64,000 bases of DNA from SIG565 sp045594065 (lineage in GTDB: Bacteria > Bacillota > Clostridia > Oscillospirales > Acutalibacteraceae), in NCBI GenBank assembly GCA_045594065.1, contig JAZNXU010000017.1, positions 1 through 64,000 of the forward strand, in the 5' to 3' direction. Below are positions 6,599-15,369 of the stretch, piece by piece. The notes under the pieces were generated by a model. It did not search any database. It was not told where the DNA came from and worked only from the letters and a program-made list of their open reading frames with translations. Both the position numbers and the translations under genes were made by a program. Numbering within the stretch: position 1 is the first letter of the stretch; every line of letters starts with the position of its first letter.

Positions 6599-8551
6599 TT
6601 AGAATTCAATTTCTACAATACTGTGAATATGAAGCGGCGGCAGGGCTATTTCATAGCCGTGCTCTACTTTTTTAATCTCGAGCGGTGTACCATCGGGTTG
6701 CCAGACGGCTGCTTTCGGCTCGGCCTCAGGATTAAGCTTCAGCTTTAGATTGTAAATCGGTAAAATTTCATCGGTGTTATCAACAATCGCGTTGTTGTGT
6801 TCGCCCGAAACATTGAAAAGATGAATAAGCTTCTTTCCGTTTTTCTCTGCAACATTTATGTTACAGAAGCGGGTACCTTCAACACGCGCATAAGGCGTGA
6901 AATAATCAAAAAGCTTTTCGATTATTTTGCGGGCGGTAACGGTCATATGTATTTCACTTGCCGCACCGATATCGGTACCGATAAGAATTACAGTACCCTT
7001 GCCCACACGCTTAGCGGCGGCGATAGGATAGCACTTATCGGGGTCTTCTTCATCCTCACGGAAGGCAGACAGAGCAAGAACTTCTTCACCCTTTACTGCA
7101 CAATTTACGGTGGGTATTGCCGACCAGAAGCCGTCACCGAGGGATATATTGGTGATTTCCTTCTCGCTCACTTCGCCAAGCTCTAGCTTTAAGCGGTCTT
7201 TGAAGGCGCCTAGTGTCTTAACACCTGTAAGCACTAAGGTACCGCCGTTTTCGGCGTAGGAGGATAAAACTTCAACATCATTTTTGCCGAAGTGCGAGTT
7301 AACCTCGGGCACAATTATAACAGGGAATGAGTCGGTTCTGTCGAAAAGATTGTGCTCTTCGCGGATATCATAGCAAATTCCCGCGCGGGAAAGCAGCTTG
7401 GATAAGCCTCTGATTGAATGATACGCCTGACCGTTTGAGAACGGGTAGGGGATTTCGGCGTAGTGGTCAATAGTTGAATTGTAAATCGTTGCCTCTGGCA
7501 GATTCTTAATGCCTTTGCAGAATGGCTGACGCTCGCGGCAATACTCTGCAACCGATTTCATATTAAGAACACAGGCTGTCTTTGGTGAAGTATCACGGCG
7601 CTGCATTATGTAGTTCTGGTATGCGCCGCCGAGCATCATCACAGCCGAAGCCTCCTGCTTTAGCTGTTCGGGGTGCTTATTGCAGTGGAGTTTGCGTTCC
7701 TGGCGGAATCCCCATGACATTAAGTCCCAAGGGGTGTCCTGCGCTGCAATAATGCGGGCAGAGAACTGCACATTTTCAACCGAATTGAGCGGTGCATAGT
7801 CGCCCGATAAAAAGTCAACGGGGGTGTTTACCTTTTCGGGCATCTCTTCACTGTACGCCCAGTTGGAAGCAATTTGGAAGTTGGGGTATTTTTCTTGAAC
7901 GGCATCGCAGTACTTCTGTAGGTGCTGCCTGAACGCCTCACGGTGGAATTCACGGTACTCCTCATAATATGGGTCGCCATATTTCTGCGGGGGATTTTCG
8001 CTAATGCTAACCTCGTATTTTTCCTCAAATTGTTTAATAACATCGGGATGGTAACCAACCTTAACACCCCAACAGTCGCCGTCTACCCAAATGCCGTCAA
8101 CTCCGTAGGAAGCAATTTCGAGCAGCTGGGGAATCAGTAATTCATCGCGGTATTTATCTTTAAACGGGCAAATATCCTCGTCCATATATGTGCCGTCAAT
8201 ACGCATCGCGGCTTGTTCGGGCTCAACCTCGCGAACATATCTGAAATCGCGAACACCTGAATAATGAACATAAAGCGCCACGCCCTCTTCGGCTGTAGCC
8301 TTGCGCCAAACCGCTAATGTGTCCTTAGCGAAATTAGGCATTGCGTTGCCAAGCTTTGTGGGGTACGAAGCATAGCCTGGGTGACCCTTACAGTCTATTT
8401 GAATGAAATCGGGCTTTACTTCGCGGCAAATCTTTTTAATATCCTCTTCATTTAGGTTCTCACCGAGAGTAATGCCTGCACATTTATCGGGATGTGCGTG
8501 GAAATCAAAGTGCAAACCGAAAAAACTGTCTTTTCTCTTTTTTCTTTCCAT
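6599..8551 (-). CDS. putative glycoside hydrolase (fucosidase/GH42-like TIM barrel)
   Basis: A 650-residue protein without a signal peptide, so probably cytoplasmic. The N-terminal ~370 residues look like a TIM barrel with FGLHFDFHAHP near the start, a YGVDGIWVDGDCWG strand (about 150-165) with acidic residues in a nucleophile-like place, and a SNWAYSEEMP segment near 225. A Rossmann-like region follows (about 400-560: VIIVPEVNSHFG, GGTLVLTGVKTLG), as in the trimerisation domains of GH42 and some alpha-fucosidase families. A beta-sandwich tail ends it. The start follows a GGAGG site. The exact CAZy family is not certain, and GH29- or GH151-like fucosidase is one option. The gene converges on nagA and the kinase, so host or plant glycan use is likely. 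Confidence 0.6.
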   Translation of the reverse strand: MERKKRKDSFFGLHFDFHAHPDKCAGITLGENLNEEDIKKICREVKPDFIQIDCKGHPGYASYPTKLGNAMPNFAKDTLAVWRKATAEEGVALYVHYSGVRDFRYVREVEPEQAAMRIDGTYMDEDICPFKDKYRDELLIPQLLEIASYGVDGIWVDGDCWGVKVGYHPDVIKQFEEKYEVSISENPPQKYGDPYYEEYREFHREAFRQHLQKYCDAVQEKYPNFQIASNWAYSEEMPEKVNTPVDFLSGDYAPLNSVENVQFSARIIAAQDTPWDLMSWGFRQERKLHCNKHPEQLKQEASAVMMLGGAYQNYIMQRRDTSPKTACVLNMKSVAEYCRERQPFCKGIKNLPEATIYNSTIDHYAEIPYPFSNGQAYHSIRGLSKLLSRAGICYDIREEHNLFDRTDSFPVIIVPEVNSHFGKNDVEVLSSYAENGGTLVLTGVKTLGAFKDRLKLELGEVSEKEITNISLGDGFWSAIPTVNCAVKGEEVLALSAFREDEEDPDKCYPIAAAKRVGKGTVILIGTDIGAASEIHMTVTARKIIEKLFDYFTPYARVEGTRFCNINVAEKNGKKLIHLFNVSGEHNNAIVDNTDEILPIYNLKLKLNPEAEPKAAVWQPDGTPLEIKKVEHGYEIALPPLHIHSIVEIEF

Positions 8552-8647
8552 TTTCAGCCTCCGAGAGTGAATAATTCAGTATTCTTCCATTATATTGAAA
8601 GCATAATAAAAAAACAATGGCTATATTATCGAAAAATTGTATTTTTA

Positions 8648-8676
8648 TTGACAAAAAGTGTGTAAAGTAATAAAAT
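8648..8676 (+). promoter_or_regulatory. consensus sigma-A promoter of the ABC importer operon
   Basis: TTGACA (8648-8653), 17 bases, TAAAAT (8671-8676), 37 bases before the lipoprotein start. Confidence 0.85.
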
Positions 8677-8713
8677 AATAAGTAGTTAAAATTTTAGCAA
8701 TCAGGTGATTAGA

Positions 8714-9718
8714 ATGAAAAAAATTATTAGTTTATTGTTGGCAATAACGCTTATGCTTACGCTTTGTGCCTGCGGTACTGCAAAGAAAAACGATGATGCT
8801 ACCGAAAATACCCCTAAGGCCAAAACAGATATTAATGTATTTGTATTAACAGGACCTACAGGTATCGGCGCGGTTAACCTAATGGAGGCTGCCGAGAAGG
8901 CTGAAGGCCTTGAAAATTATAAATTCACTGCCGTTGCGGCTCCAACCGATATTGTTTCTAAAATCTCCAATAAGGAAGCCGACATTGCTGCAGTTCCCAC
9001 CAATCTTGCATCAACCCTTTATAATAAGACAAGCGGTGGCGTTAAGGTGCTTGCCGTTAATACTTTAGGTGTGCTTTATGTATTAACCCCAGAGGGTACT
9101 GAGATTGCTTCTATTGCCGATTTAAGGGGTAAAAAGGTTTATACCACCGGTCAGGGCTCTAACCCCGAATATATCATCAATTATATTCTTGAGAGAAACG
9201 GACTTGACCCTCAAAAAGACCTTGATATTCAGTTCAAGGTGGAGGGCACAGAGCTCACAACCGTTTGGGCGACCGAGCCGAATGCCGTTATAATCGCACC
9301 CCAACCGGTAGCAACATCAATAACTATGAAATATGCGGGCTCTAAGCAGGCTCTTGATCTGACAGAAGAATGGGCAAAGGTTAGCAGTGATAGTGCATTA
9401 ATGCAGGGCTGCGTTGTTGTAAGAACTGAGTTTTTAGAGCAGAATCCCGATGCGGTTGAAAATTTCTTGACCGACTATAAGGCATCAATCGAAAAGGCGC
9501 AGAATGATTATGAAGCGACTGCAGCTCTTTGCGAGAAGCATGGTATCGTAGCCAAGGCGGCGGTTGCCAAGGCGGCGCTTCCATATGTGGGTCTTTGCTA
9601 TATTGACGGGCAGGAAATGAAAACCAAGCTCTCAGGATTCCTAACCGTTCTTCATACCGCCAACCCGACTTCTGTCGGCGAAAAATTACCAGGAGAAGAT
9701 TTTTGGTATGAAAAATAG
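8714..9718 (+). CDS. ABC transporter substrate-binding lipoprotein (NitT/TauT type)
   Basis: Extracytoplasmic solute receptor, 334 residues. The signal peptide MKKIISLLLAITLMLTL leads to a lipobox with Cys20 (L-C-A-C), which would anchor it to the membrane. The mature part is a two-lobed periplasmic-binding fold of the COG0715 class, with a GPTGIGAVNLMEAAE opening, a DIVSKISNKEADIAAVP segment and ADLRGKKVY typical of NMT1/TauA-like proteins. ATG 8714 is chosen because AGGTGATT lies upstream; GTG 8705 lies within that site. The stop overlaps the permease start by 11 bases. The ligand is unknown, and this class takes up sulfonates, nitrate, thiamine precursors and others. Confidence 0.85.
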   Translation: MKKIISLLLAITLMLTLCACGTAKKNDDATENTPKAKTDINVFVLTGPTGIGAVNLMEAAEKAEGLENYKFTAVAAPTDIVSKISNKEADIAAVPTNLASTLYNKTSGGVKVLAVNTLGVLYVLTPEGTEIASIADLRGKKVYTTGQGSNPEYIINYILERNGLDPQKDLDIQFKVEGTELTTVWATEPNAVIIAPQPVATSITMKYAGSKQALDLTEEWAKVSSDSALMQGCVVVRTEFLEQNPDAVENFLTDYKASIEKAQNDYEATAALCEKHGIVAKAAVAKAALPYVGLCYIDGQEMKTKLSGFLTVLHTANPTSVGEKLPGEDFWYEK

Positions 9719-10457
9719 ATTCAAAAAGCCTGCCCTAGTGGCAGGCTCTGTTGCATTTTGGATAGTAGTGTGGCAATTAGCAGGTTCGATTGCAAATAAA
9801 GACCTGTTGCTGAAAATTCCGTTGCCGCTTGATACTCTAAAGGCGTTCTTTTTAAATCTCACAAACAGCGAATTTTGGCAGGCTGTGGGAACCTCAGTTT
9901 TACATATTACTATCGGTTTTACTGCTGCAGTAATATTGGGAATAATTTGCGGAATTTTAGCCAACGCATCGGTGATTTTCAAAACTCTTTCGGAGCCGAT
10001 ATTTCATATCGTGAGAGCTGTTCCCGTTGCGGCATTCATAATAATTGCGGGACTTTGGATTCGCTCGGCAGTTATGCCGTCGTTCATCTCTAGCCTTATG
10101 GTTTTGCCTATTGTGAAAAGCCATATTGATGCGGGACTTTTGGCAGTTGATAAGAAAAATATCGAAATGGCGTCTGTTTTCGGTATGAGTAAGCTGGGAA
10201 TTCTCCGCCACATAAAAATACCAACTGTTTTACCTTTTTTAAGACAAGCATTAATAACGGGGCTCGGAATTGCTTGGAAATCGGGTGTTGCGGCAGAGGT
10301 TATCTGTAACCCCACAGGTAGTCTTGGGGCAATGCTTAGGGGAGCGAGCTCAAGTATAGAATATGAGCAGGTTTTCGCCGTGGCGTTAATGGTTGTAATT
10401 CTGAGCTTTATTCTTGAAAACATTTTAAAGCTCTGCTGGAAGGAGAGAAAATATTGA
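9708..10457 (+). CDS. ABC transporter permease (NitT/TauT type)
   Basis: A 249-residue inner-membrane permease with about six hydrophobic segments. The BPD-type EAA loop reads EMASVFGMSKLGILRHIKIP (about 150-170), which contacts the ATPase. The middle gene of the lipoprotein-permease-ATPase operon, it overlaps its neighbours by 11 and 4 bases. The N terminus (KKPALVAGSVAFWIVVWQL) is typical of SsuC/TauC-like permeases. Substrate unknown. Confidence 0.88.
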   Translation: MKNRFKKPALVAGSVAFWIVVWQLAGSIANKDLLLKIPLPLDTLKAFFLNLTNSEFWQAVGTSVLHITIGFTAAVILGIICGILANASVIFKTLSEPIFHIVRAVPVAAFIIIAGLWIRSAVMPSFISSLMVLPIVKSHIDAGLLAVDKKNIEMASVFGMSKLGILRHIKIPTVLPFLRQALITGLGIAWKSGVAAEVICNPTGSLGAMLRGASSSIEYEQVFAVALMVVILSFILENILKLCWKERKY

Positions 10458-11017
10458 TTAAAATAGAAAATATTTCCTTTCATTACGGCGATAATAAGAT
10501 TTTTAAGGATTTCAGTTTAAAACTTGAAAACGGTGAAAGAGTATGCCTTTTCGGGCAGTCGGGCATCGGCAAAACCACCCTGCTTCGCATAATTATGGGG
10601 CTAGAAAAGCCAATTAGCGGCAGTGTTGATACCGAAAACAGCGAAATTTCGGCGGTGTTCCAAGAGGATAGATTACTTCCGTTTAAAACGGTAATTGAGA
10701 ATATTACACTCTTTGCAGATGAATCAAATGCAAAAGAATGTTTAGAGGCTCTCGGGATTGGAAATGCGGCAGAGCTTTATCCTGCCGAGCTTTCAGGCGG
10801 TATGGCAAGGCGTGTAGCTATAGCCCGCGCGCTGGCTTGTAGTGCCGATGTATACATTCTTGATGAGCCTTTCTCGGGGCTTGATAGCGAGAATATTAAA
10901 AACGCCGCTGAGTTTATAAACAAAAAGACCGAGGGCAAAATTTTAATAGCCGTGTCACATTCGGCAGAGGATGCACAGCTTCTTAGAGCGAGAATAGTTG
11001 ACATTGTTCGCCCTTAG
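10454..11017 (+). CDS. ABC transporter ATP-binding protein (NitT/TauT type)
   Basis: A 187-residue ATPase that powers the importer. Walker A is GQSGIGKTT (about 34-42), the signature is LSGGMARRVAIARAL (about 112-126), Walker B is VYILDEPFSGLD, and the switch His is in VSHSAEDA. It is shorter than the usual ~240 residues because the Q-loop to signature region is compact (VFQEDRLLPF is present). The start is TTG 10454, overlapping the permease stop (TTGA), with AGGAGAG upstream. The 3' end of the gene contains the promoter of the following cobalamin-riboswitch unit. Confidence 0.88.
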   Translation: MIKIENISFHYGDNKIFKDFSLKLENGERVCLFGQSGIGKTTLLRIIMGLEKPISGSVDTENSEISAVFQEDRLLPFKTVIENITLFADESNAKECLEALGIGNAAELYPAELSGGMARRVAIARALACSADVYILDEPFSGLDSENIKNAAEFINKKTEGKILIAVSHSAEDAQLLRARIVDIVRP

Positions 11018-11026
11018 TGTTAAAAT
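10998..11026 (+). promoter_or_regulatory. consensus promoter for the cobalamin riboswitch transcript
   Basis: TTGACA (10998-11003), 17 bases, TAAAAT (11021-11026). The -35 lies inside the ATPase gene. Transcription would start near 11033, just before the P1 stem of the riboswitch at 11046. Confidence 0.85.
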
Positions 11027-11045
11027 GTACTTGCTGAATAAAAAG

Positions 11046-11211
11046 CTGTAAAGTTTCGTTTGTAATGAACGGATCAAAAAGGAAGTGGAGTGTAAATCTC
11101 CCACGAACTCGTCGCCGTGAGGACGAGCACTGTTTCGGTTATGCCACTGATTATTTTAATTGGGAAGGTGAGGCGGTGTGTTGACTCTTAGTCGGAAGAC
11201 TTGCTTTACAG
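11046..11211 (+). promoter_or_regulatory. cobalamin (adenosylcobalamin-class) riboswitch aptamer
   Basis: P1 pairs CTGTAAAG (11046-11053) with CTTTACAG (11204-11211). Inside are the class hallmarks in order: a GGAAGTGG segment with GTGTAAATCTCCCAC (B12-box region), GCCACTG, GGGAAGG, and AGTCGGAAGACTTGC near the 3' side. It lies between its own promoter and the DUF4430/ECF genes. Cobalamin binding normally lowers expression of the genes that follow. Confidence 0.9.
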
Positions 11212-11298
11212 TACCAATGCAGGGAGCCACGAGTAATTGGCAGCTGTATTTCCGTATTTGTTTTGGCGGTATACGAAGCATCTATATGAGTATAGCTT

Positions 11299-11344
11299 CC
11301 CCCTGAATTGGTTGTTCGGTAATACCAATACAGGGGGACTTTTT
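11299..11344 (+). terminator. riboswitch expression platform: terminator containing the Shine-Dalgarno
   Basis: CCCCCTG (11299-11305) plus ATTGGT (11307-11312) pair with ACCAAT (11324-11329) plus CAGGGGG (11331-11337), with one internal mismatch, followed by ACTTTTT and directly by the DUF4430 ATG. The G run that serves as ribosome binding site lies in the 3' arm, so the hairpin can block both transcription and translation. A copy of the 3' arm at 11213-11224 can pair with the same 5' arm instead. Confidence 0.85.
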
Positions 11345-11743
11345 ATGTCTAAGAAAACAAAAATAACAGTGGTGCTGGCGGTAGTTTTAGCGACCGTTGT
11401 AGCACTAGCGGCAGGAATTTGGTTTATTACCCGACCCGAAACTGACGATGGTGCCAAGGATATTACCTTTACGGTGGTTTATAAGGATGCGACACGCGAG
11501 GAATTCAAAATCAATACCGATGCCAAGTATCTTGCCGATGCGCTCGTAGAAGAGGGCATTATTACCTATGAAGAATCGGGTATTTATTCCACTATTAACG
11601 GTGTTACCGCAGATTATAGCGTCGATGGCGGCTGGTGGTGCATCTATGTTGAGGGTGAATCTTCAAATCTTGGTATGAATGAACTTCCCGTAACCGACGG
11701 AGGAAACTATGAAGCAGTCTATACAATCGGGTTTGTCGCATAA
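11345..11743 (+). CDS. membrane-anchored DUF4430 (transcobalamin C-terminal-like) protein
   Basis: A 132-residue protein with an N-terminal membrane anchor (residues 5-26, KITVVLAVVLATVVALAAG) and an extracytoplasmic DUF4430 domain: DITFTVVYKDATREEFKI, then LADALVEEGII, then the GGWWCIYVEG core and a TDGGNYEAVYTIGF end. DUF4430 resembles the C-terminal domain of eukaryotic transcobalamin and intrinsic factor. ATG 11345 lies 7 bases after GGGGG within the terminator arm. Control by a cobalamin riboswitch and overlap with an ECF S component point to corrinoid capture. I see no lipobox, so anchoring should be by the N-terminal helix. Confidence 0.85.
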   Translation: MSKKTKITVVLAVVLATVVALAAGIWFITRPETDDGAKDITFTVVYKDATREEFKINTDAKYLADALVEEGIITYEESGIYSTINGVTADYSVDGGWWCIYVEGESSNLGMNELPVTDGGNYEAVYTIGFVA

Positions 11744-12224
11744 ATTAAGACTTCGCGAATGGCTAGCCCTCACGCTTTTAGGTGTCACTATGTTTGTTGT
11801 GCAAATTGTGCTTGCGTTTTTTGCAAATATTGAAATGGTAAGCACTTTAATAATCGTTGTAACAACAGTTTTCGGCTGGAAAGCGCTTATTAGCGTCTAT
11901 ATATTTGCCTTTTTAGAAATAATGTTTCACGGGTTGGGTATATGGAATGTAATGTACCTTTATGTGTGGGCAATTTTGGTTGTAATAGTAATGCTTATTC
12001 GCCGTTTTGCAACACCGATAATTAACGCGATAACAGCCGCCTTTTTCGGTCTTTTTTTTGGCTGCCTTTGCAGTGTTCCATATTTTGTAACCGCAGGTAT
12101 AGCAGGGGGAATAGCTTGGATTATATCGGGTATACCGTACGATTTAATTCACTGCGTTGCGAATTTTGTTTTTACTCTGTTAGCGGTTAATCCGTTAATC
12201 AGGGCTTTGAAAAAAGCAATTTAA
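11709..12224 (+). CDS. ECF transporter S component, probably for cobalamin or a precursor
   Basis: A 171-residue integral membrane protein with about five or six hydrophobic helices (for example WLALTLLGVTMFVVQIVLAF and LYVWAILVVIVMLIR). It is of the size of substrate-specific S components, which work with shared EcfA/A'/T modules encoded elsewhere. The start ATG 11709 follows GGAGGAAACT and overlaps the DUF4430 gene by 35 bases, an unusually long coding overlap that suggests coupled synthesis. Riboswitch control makes cobalamin or a corrinoid intermediate the likely substrate. No ATPase or T component is in the window. Confidence 0.8.
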   Translation: MKQSIQSGLSHKLRLREWLALTLLGVTMFVVQIVLAFFANIEMVSTLIIVVTTVFGWKALISVYIFAFLEIMFHGLGIWNVMYLYVWAILVVIVMLIRRFATPIINAITAAFFGLFFGCLCSVPYFVTAGIAGGIAWIISGIPYDLIHCVANFVFTLLAVNPLIRALKKAI

Positions 12225-12260
12225 ATGGTTGGGGTTCAGGTAAATGAACTCCAACCATTT
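12223..12260 (+). terminator. hairpin after the ECF gene, probable terminator
   Basis: A 16-bp stem with one G-U pair (12223-12238 with 12245-12260) and a 6-base loop begins in the ECF stop codon. The T run afterwards is weak, so termination is likely but not sure. Confidence 0.55.
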
Positions 12261-12351
12261 GTACATTTTGGTTGGAATTTTGAAAGATTTGTCTTTACTT
12301 GTGGGTTGTCTTGGTATATTATTTTAATGGATAGAGAAAGGCGGTGTTATA

Positions 12352-15324
12352 ATGGTATTAAATAGGAAAAAGGCAATTATAATTTCGGTTGCGGCTCTTG
12401 TGCTGATAGCGGCAATAGTGCTTGCGGCGATTTTTATTCCACGCGTAAGCGGCTCGGAAGATGTACTCGGCGGTGCAGGGGGAACAGTCTTGTCTAATGC
12501 TGATGCCGTTAAAAGACTCAATTTAAAAACCGAAATACTGCAAGGGGATACCTCAGTAGTTAATATGAAGATTAATTCACGCGAAGGATTTTTTGTTGTT
12601 GACGGTGCGCCAACCTTTAATTGGAATATGAATTCCAGCCTGCGTGGAGAAAAGCAGATAGCATATGCTGTGGGTGTTGCTTCAACAATGGCAAAGGCGC
12701 AAAGCGGTGACTTTGATGTGTGGTACAGCGGAATTTTTGCGGGCAGTACGATGAACCTTATTTACGGCACGCCCGAGGGTGTTAATGCCACCACTCCTAC
12801 AGAGCTTAAGGCACAGACGGTTTATTATTATGCTATTCAACTTTATAATAAGGACGGTTATATGGTTCCGCAAAGTGAGGTTAAAAACTTTGAAATGGGA
12901 CTTCAGGGTGATTTTGGCACTGATAACAAATGGATTGAGGCAAGTATGCCTGAAAATCCGATAGATGGCACCGACTTAACAATAGCATCATCACTTTTCA
13001 GAAAGCAGTTTACACTTAGCCAATCGGCTGAAAATATAGCCTCGGCTAGACTTTATGCAACGGCGGCGGGCAACCATATTATGTATTTAAATGGCAGTCG
13101 TGCGGGAAACGATTATATGGCGCCCGGCAAATCGCTTATGACTGATCTTGTTTATTACCAGACCTATGATGTTGCTGATAAACTTATAAGCGGAGAAAAC
13201 ACGATAGCGGCTGAGGTTGGCCACGGCTGGTACAATGCAGGTCCCGTACGTACCGAATACGGCACAAATACAGGTCTTAAGGCTAAGCTGGTTGTAACCT
13301 ATAAGGATGGAACACAGCAGGTTATAAATACCGACAGCAGTTGGGTTGGCACAAAGGAGGGCCATACAACCTCTAATAAATATTATAGCGGTCAAGATGT
13401 TGACGGTCGCCGCAGAATAGAGGGCTGGAATGAAAACAACTCGGTATCGGGCAAGTGGACGGCGGTTACGACCACCGATGAATTTGTTACCAGCAAAAAA
13501 CTTACCATAAGCAGTAATTTCAAAGCGGAAATAATGGATCCCGTAACGGTGGTTGAGATTTTTAATCCAATATCGGTTGAAAAAGCGGGTAATAAATACA
13601 TATATAAACTGCCCCAGAATATTGCGGGAACATTACGCGTTACGGCATCGGCACCAAGGGGAACAAAAATTACGATTGATTACAGTGAACATTCCAGTGG
13701 TTCAACAAATGCATATTTAGACCATAACGGTGTTGATAGCTACATTTTTGCGGGAAGCGGCGCCGAAACGGTTGAATTTGATTTAGCCTATCACGGTTTT
13801 CAGTATATTGTAATAGAAGGATTATCCGGCGAAATTCCGTTTGGCAATATTGAGGCATTGGTACTATCATCATTATCGGACAGTATGTGTAGCTTTGAAA
13901 CCTCAAACAGCGAAATGAACAAGTTTGTTACAAACACTATGTGGACATTGCGTAACAACTTCGTGTCGACAATAACCGACTGCCCGACGCGTGAGAAAAA
14001 CACCTGGACGGGCGACGCGCAGATTATTTCCGCTGCCTCAACATACTATTTCAATACCTATAATATATATGATAACTTTCAGATTCTATCCAGAGCGTCA
14101 CAGTATTCAACAGGTGCAATGGGTGATATTCTGCCAGCCGATTATGTAAATGTTAATGAACGCAGTGGCAATGGCTCTAATCAGGCGTGGTCTGACAGTA
14201 TTGTAATAATACCGTGGAATATGTATGTGGCTTACGACAACAAGAATACACTTATTGAAAATTATGACGCTATGAAAAGGTATGTAGATTATGTCATAAG
14301 CGATAAGACCTATAACACGACCGACAGCTCGGCGGAGAATTATTATATCCGTAAGGGTAGTGCCTACGGCGACTGGCTGAGTTACTACACTAAGACCAAC
14401 AAAAACGGTGCAAAAACAGGCTATTACATAAAGGATGAGGTGCAGGGTCAAAAGTGGGTTGAAACCCATTATGATGATATTGCAACGGCATATGCCGCGT
14501 ATATTAGCAAAATTGTATCACAGTCTGCTGCAAAGCTGGGTAAAGCTGAGGATGCCGCCTATTATGCCGATATTTCGGAAAAATACGCTGCCGCATGGCG
14601 CGCAAATTGGCTTAAAGAGGATGGAATTACACCAAAATCAAATTCTCAAACCTCTTATGCTTTAGGTCTTGAGTTAGCCCTTTATGAAGAGTCTAACAGA
14701 GCCGCTGCGGCAAAGCAACTTGCAGAGCTTGTAAAGAAAGAGGATTACAAATTCACCTCGGGATTTGTAGGTGTAAACTGGATATTATCGGCTCTTCACA
14801 ACAACGGTCAGGAGGCAACGGCATTTAAGCTGTTCTTCAGCGACCAAGAGCGCTCGCTTCTGTATGCTCTTAGAAACGGTGCCACAACTATTACCGAGCA
14901 TATTGAGCAGGAAACTGGCAACCACTATGTGTTCGGTGCGGCATCGCGCTGGATTTTAGGCAGTGTGCTGGGAATAGGTGAAAGTGACACCGACAACACT
15001 GGTTACCGCAGATTTATATTAGCTCCAACCTACAGCACTGAAACTGGTGTTACATACGCCAAGGGCGTGTATCGGTCGGCAGCGGGTGAAATTGTGAGCG
15101 ACTGGAAATTATCCGACGACGGTAAGACTTTTACTTATAAATGCAAAATCCCCGCAAACTCAACAGCGGTTATTTCACTGCCTATAACGGCACAGAGTAA
15201 TACTATAACCGAGGGCGGCATCGACGCGAAGACCGCCGAGGGACTTGAATTTATTGAAATCAAGGAAGGAAGAGCGTATTTTAATGCAGTGTCGGGAGAA
15301 TACAATTTTATAGTTAACTATTAA
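12352..15324 (+). CDS. alpha-L-rhamnosidase (GH78), membrane-anchored
   Basis: A 990-residue enzyme that removes alpha-L-rhamnose from plant glycosides or polysaccharides. Residues 8-29 form an N-terminal membrane anchor, so the enzyme faces outward. Beta-sandwich domains follow (Bac_rhamnosid_N-type jelly roll around 205-330, with GHGWYNAGPV), then the (alpha/alpha)6 barrel from about 500. The family hallmark reads DCPTREKNTWTGDAQ from D543, with the acidic residues D543 and E548 in the expected catalytic region. NGATTITEHIEQ (about 845) matches the second conserved segment. The C-terminal domain is a beta-sandwich. It appears monocistronic. Confidence 0.92.
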   Translation: MVLNRKKAIIISVAALVLIAAIVLAAIFIPRVSGSEDVLGGAGGTVLSNADAVKRLNLKTEILQGDTSVVNMKINSREGFFVVDGAPTFNWNMNSSLRGEKQIAYAVGVASTMAKAQSGDFDVWYSGIFAGSTMNLIYGTPEGVNATTPTELKAQTVYYYAIQLYNKDGYMVPQSEVKNFEMGLQGDFGTDNKWIEASMPENPIDGTDLTIASSLFRKQFTLSQSAENIASARLYATAAGNHIMYLNGSRAGNDYMAPGKSLMTDLVYYQTYDVADKLISGENTIAAEVGHGWYNAGPVRTEYGTNTGLKAKLVVTYKDGTQQVINTDSSWVGTKEGHTTSNKYYSGQDVDGRRRIEGWNENNSVSGKWTAVTTTDEFVTSKKLTISSNFKAEIMDPVTVVEIFNPISVEKAGNKYIYKLPQNIAGTLRVTASAPRGTKITIDYSEHSSGSTNAYLDHNGVDSYIFAGSGAETVEFDLAYHGFQYIVIEGLSGEIPFGNIEALVLSSLSDSMCSFETSNSEMNKFVTNTMWTLRNNFVSTITDCPTREKNTWTGDAQIISAASTYYFNTYNIYDNFQILSRASQYSTGAMGDILPADYVNVNERSGNGSNQAWSDSIVIIPWNMYVAYDNKNTLIENYDAMKRYVDYVISDKTYNTTDSSAENYYIRKGSAYGDWLSYYTKTNKNGAKTGYYIKDEVQGQKWVETHYDDIATAYAAYISKIVSQSAAKLGKAEDAAYYADISEKYAAAWRANWLKEDGITPKSNSQTSYALGLELALYEESNRAAAAKQLAELVKKEDYKFTSGFVGVNWILSALHNNGQEATAFKLFFSDQERSLLYALRNGATTITEHIEQETGNHYVFGAASRWILGSVLGIGESDTDNTGYRRFILAPTYSTETGVTYAKGVYRSAAGEIVSDWKLSDDGKTFTYKCKIPANSTAVISLPITAQSNTITEGGIDAKTAEGLEFIEIKEGRAYFNAVSGEYNFIVNY

Positions 15325-15325
15325 T

Positions 15326-15369
15326 AAAACACCGTTCTGGGCTAAGAATAAACTCAGGACGGTGTTTTT
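15326..15369 (+). terminator. terminator of the rhamnosidase gene abutting the BSH start
   Basis: AAAACACCG pairs with CGGTGTTTT across an imperfect upper stem, with the T run ending directly at the next ATG (15370). The only ribosome-binding-like sequence for that gene (AGGAC, 15356-15360) lies in the 3' arm, as at the DUF4430 gene. Confidence 0.75.

Noticed and set aside
8714..11017. Cobalamin ABC importer (BtuFCD)
   Set aside because: The riboswitch lies downstream of these genes and the proteins are NitT/TauT-type, not BtuC/BtuF-like.
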